This document shows positions 63,182 to 64,000 of a stretch of 64,000 bases of DNA, piece by piece. Made by a program: the position numbers and the translations under genes. The first letter of the stretch is position 1. Each line of letters opens with the position of its first letter. Under the pieces are notes generated by a model. That model saw nothing but the letters and a program-made list of their open reading frames with translations, was not told the DNA's origin and ran no database searches. Source of the DNA: Oncomelania hupensis (Eukaryota > Mollusca > Gastropoda > Littorinimorpha > Pomatiopsidae); contig CM072523.1 of the NCBI GenBank assembly GCA_036898135.1, positions 2,720,311 through 2,784,310 on the forward strand, written 5' to 3'.

Positions 63182-64000
63182 TGTCACGGACCGGGTTTAT
63201 AATATTTCGGTCCGATGACTGTTTGTAGTATCTTCCTGTGTGAAGATATAAATTATAATATTTTTATTGATAACTGAATGCTGATTGGTTGAGCCGGTCA
63301 TGTGACGATTCGCCAATCACATTCAAACTTGTGGTCAGTCTTCTTTTGTACCACGGAGTGTGTGGTTGTGTGTTGTACTTCTAGCAGCTGTTGACTGCAG
63401 GTATATATATATGTTGTTTATCATTGAAATATTGTATTATAAACATAATAATAGTTAACCATGATTATATTCTACTTATTGTGAAATAAGAATTAATAAT
63501 AAATAATTTTGATATTTGTATGAAGGAGGGAATAGGGAGGTGATGGAGATGGTAGATCGTTGTATATTTTGATTAACGAATTCAAGTTGGATTAGTATCT
63601 GATTTGAGGTTGAAACCTCAACTTGCAATGTATAGTATTATATTTATTGTTGTGAATGAAAGTAATCAGCGTCAAGATGTAATATAGTTGTTATAATCAG
63701 TTTTACAATTTTTGCGTATGTGTGAACTGTGTTCTACACATTATGAGTTTTGAATTATATGTTGCTGGTCTGGTCCTGTCACAGAGAGGAGAGAAAGGTA
63801 TATGTGGTAATAGGGAGAAGTCTATGTATCAAGATATTTAGTGGGGAAAACTTGTGTGTTTTCAGAAATTTCCGGCTGGGGCCTCGAGCGGAAGAATAAA
63901 GAAGAGGAGAACGAAGGAGAGTAAGCAGAAGAAGAAGGAGAAGAAGAGGAAGAAACTCCGAGAGAAGAGAAAGAAGCTCACGAAGAAAGAAGAAGAGGAT
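63182..64000 (+). other. Possible start of an LTR element or Lys-rich exon
   Basis: A TGTCACGGACC start, a TATATATATA stretch near 63405 and a CCTGTCACA near 63772 give a weak LTR look. From about 63867 to the window end one frame is open and Lys/Arg/Glu-rich (KKRRTKESKQKKKEKK), resembling either a purine microsatellite or the charged start of a gag-like protein. I cannot decide from this window. Confidence 0.25.

Overview
This is animal nuclear DNA, about 36-38% GC by eye, with introns, many microsatellites and very dense transposable elements. The mix of RTE, L1-like, CR1/L2-like and I-like LINEs, piggyBac, P-like (THAP) elements, tRNA-derived SINEs and a Gypsy-type LTR element suggests a marine lophotrochozoan, most likely a mollusc. 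That assignment is inference. There are no bacterial operons, CRISPR arrays or rRNA genes. The only host gene I can support is at the right end: three in-phase exons of an EML-type (echinoderm microtubule-associated protein-like) WD40 protein at 61512-62725.

Region 1 (1-36580) is a nested stack that target-site duplications (TSDs) let one unpick. The outermost layer is a decayed Gypsy-like element: the end of its 5' LTR, gag and protease remnants, and a 3' LTR cut at 3200 that resumes at 36491. An L1-like LINE on the + strand (3201-36481, TSD TGTATTAAG) sits inside that 3' LTR. The LINE was hit three times. A second LINE on the - strand (about 3500-15040) lies in its 5' part, and is itself split by a 4.1 kb TA-flanked DNA element (6274-10362). 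A 10.6 kb fold-back element lies in ORF1 (15842-26448, TSD GAAGA), and itself carries a piggyBac copy (17117-23550, TTAA) and a SINE (16376-16672). An RTE LINE lies in ORF2 (31038-34389).

Region 2 (36600-43450) holds LINE tails and a CR1/L2-like fragment, tRNA-derived SINEs, minisatellites and long trinucleotide tracts. Region 3 (43660-48535) is another three-layer nest: an I-like LINE RNase H fragment, a TG...CA solo LTR (TSD CTGCT), and an RTE copy whose 5' half is inverted (TSD GCCAAAAGAAT).

Region 4 (48540-57230) holds short dispersed repeats, a 140-bp tandem repeat split by a THAP-bearing element, and a 5'-truncated RTE split by a P-like element (TSD GTAGCACC). Region 5 (57230-64000) holds a nearly intact CR1/L2-like LINE on the - strand, embedded in (ACT)n, followed by the EML exons.

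The most unusual object is the fold-back element. Its terminal inverted repeats exceed 1 kb and consist largely of a 19-bp near-palindromic unit (ATTCTATG/CATAGAAT). The left repeat also contains an inverted repeat of its own, and no transposase of its own is visible. Also notable are a LINE ORF2 with a roughly 695-residue acidic, repetitive N-terminal extension, and a spaced array of TGTCACAAATGACA-type motifs inside the piggyBac copy.
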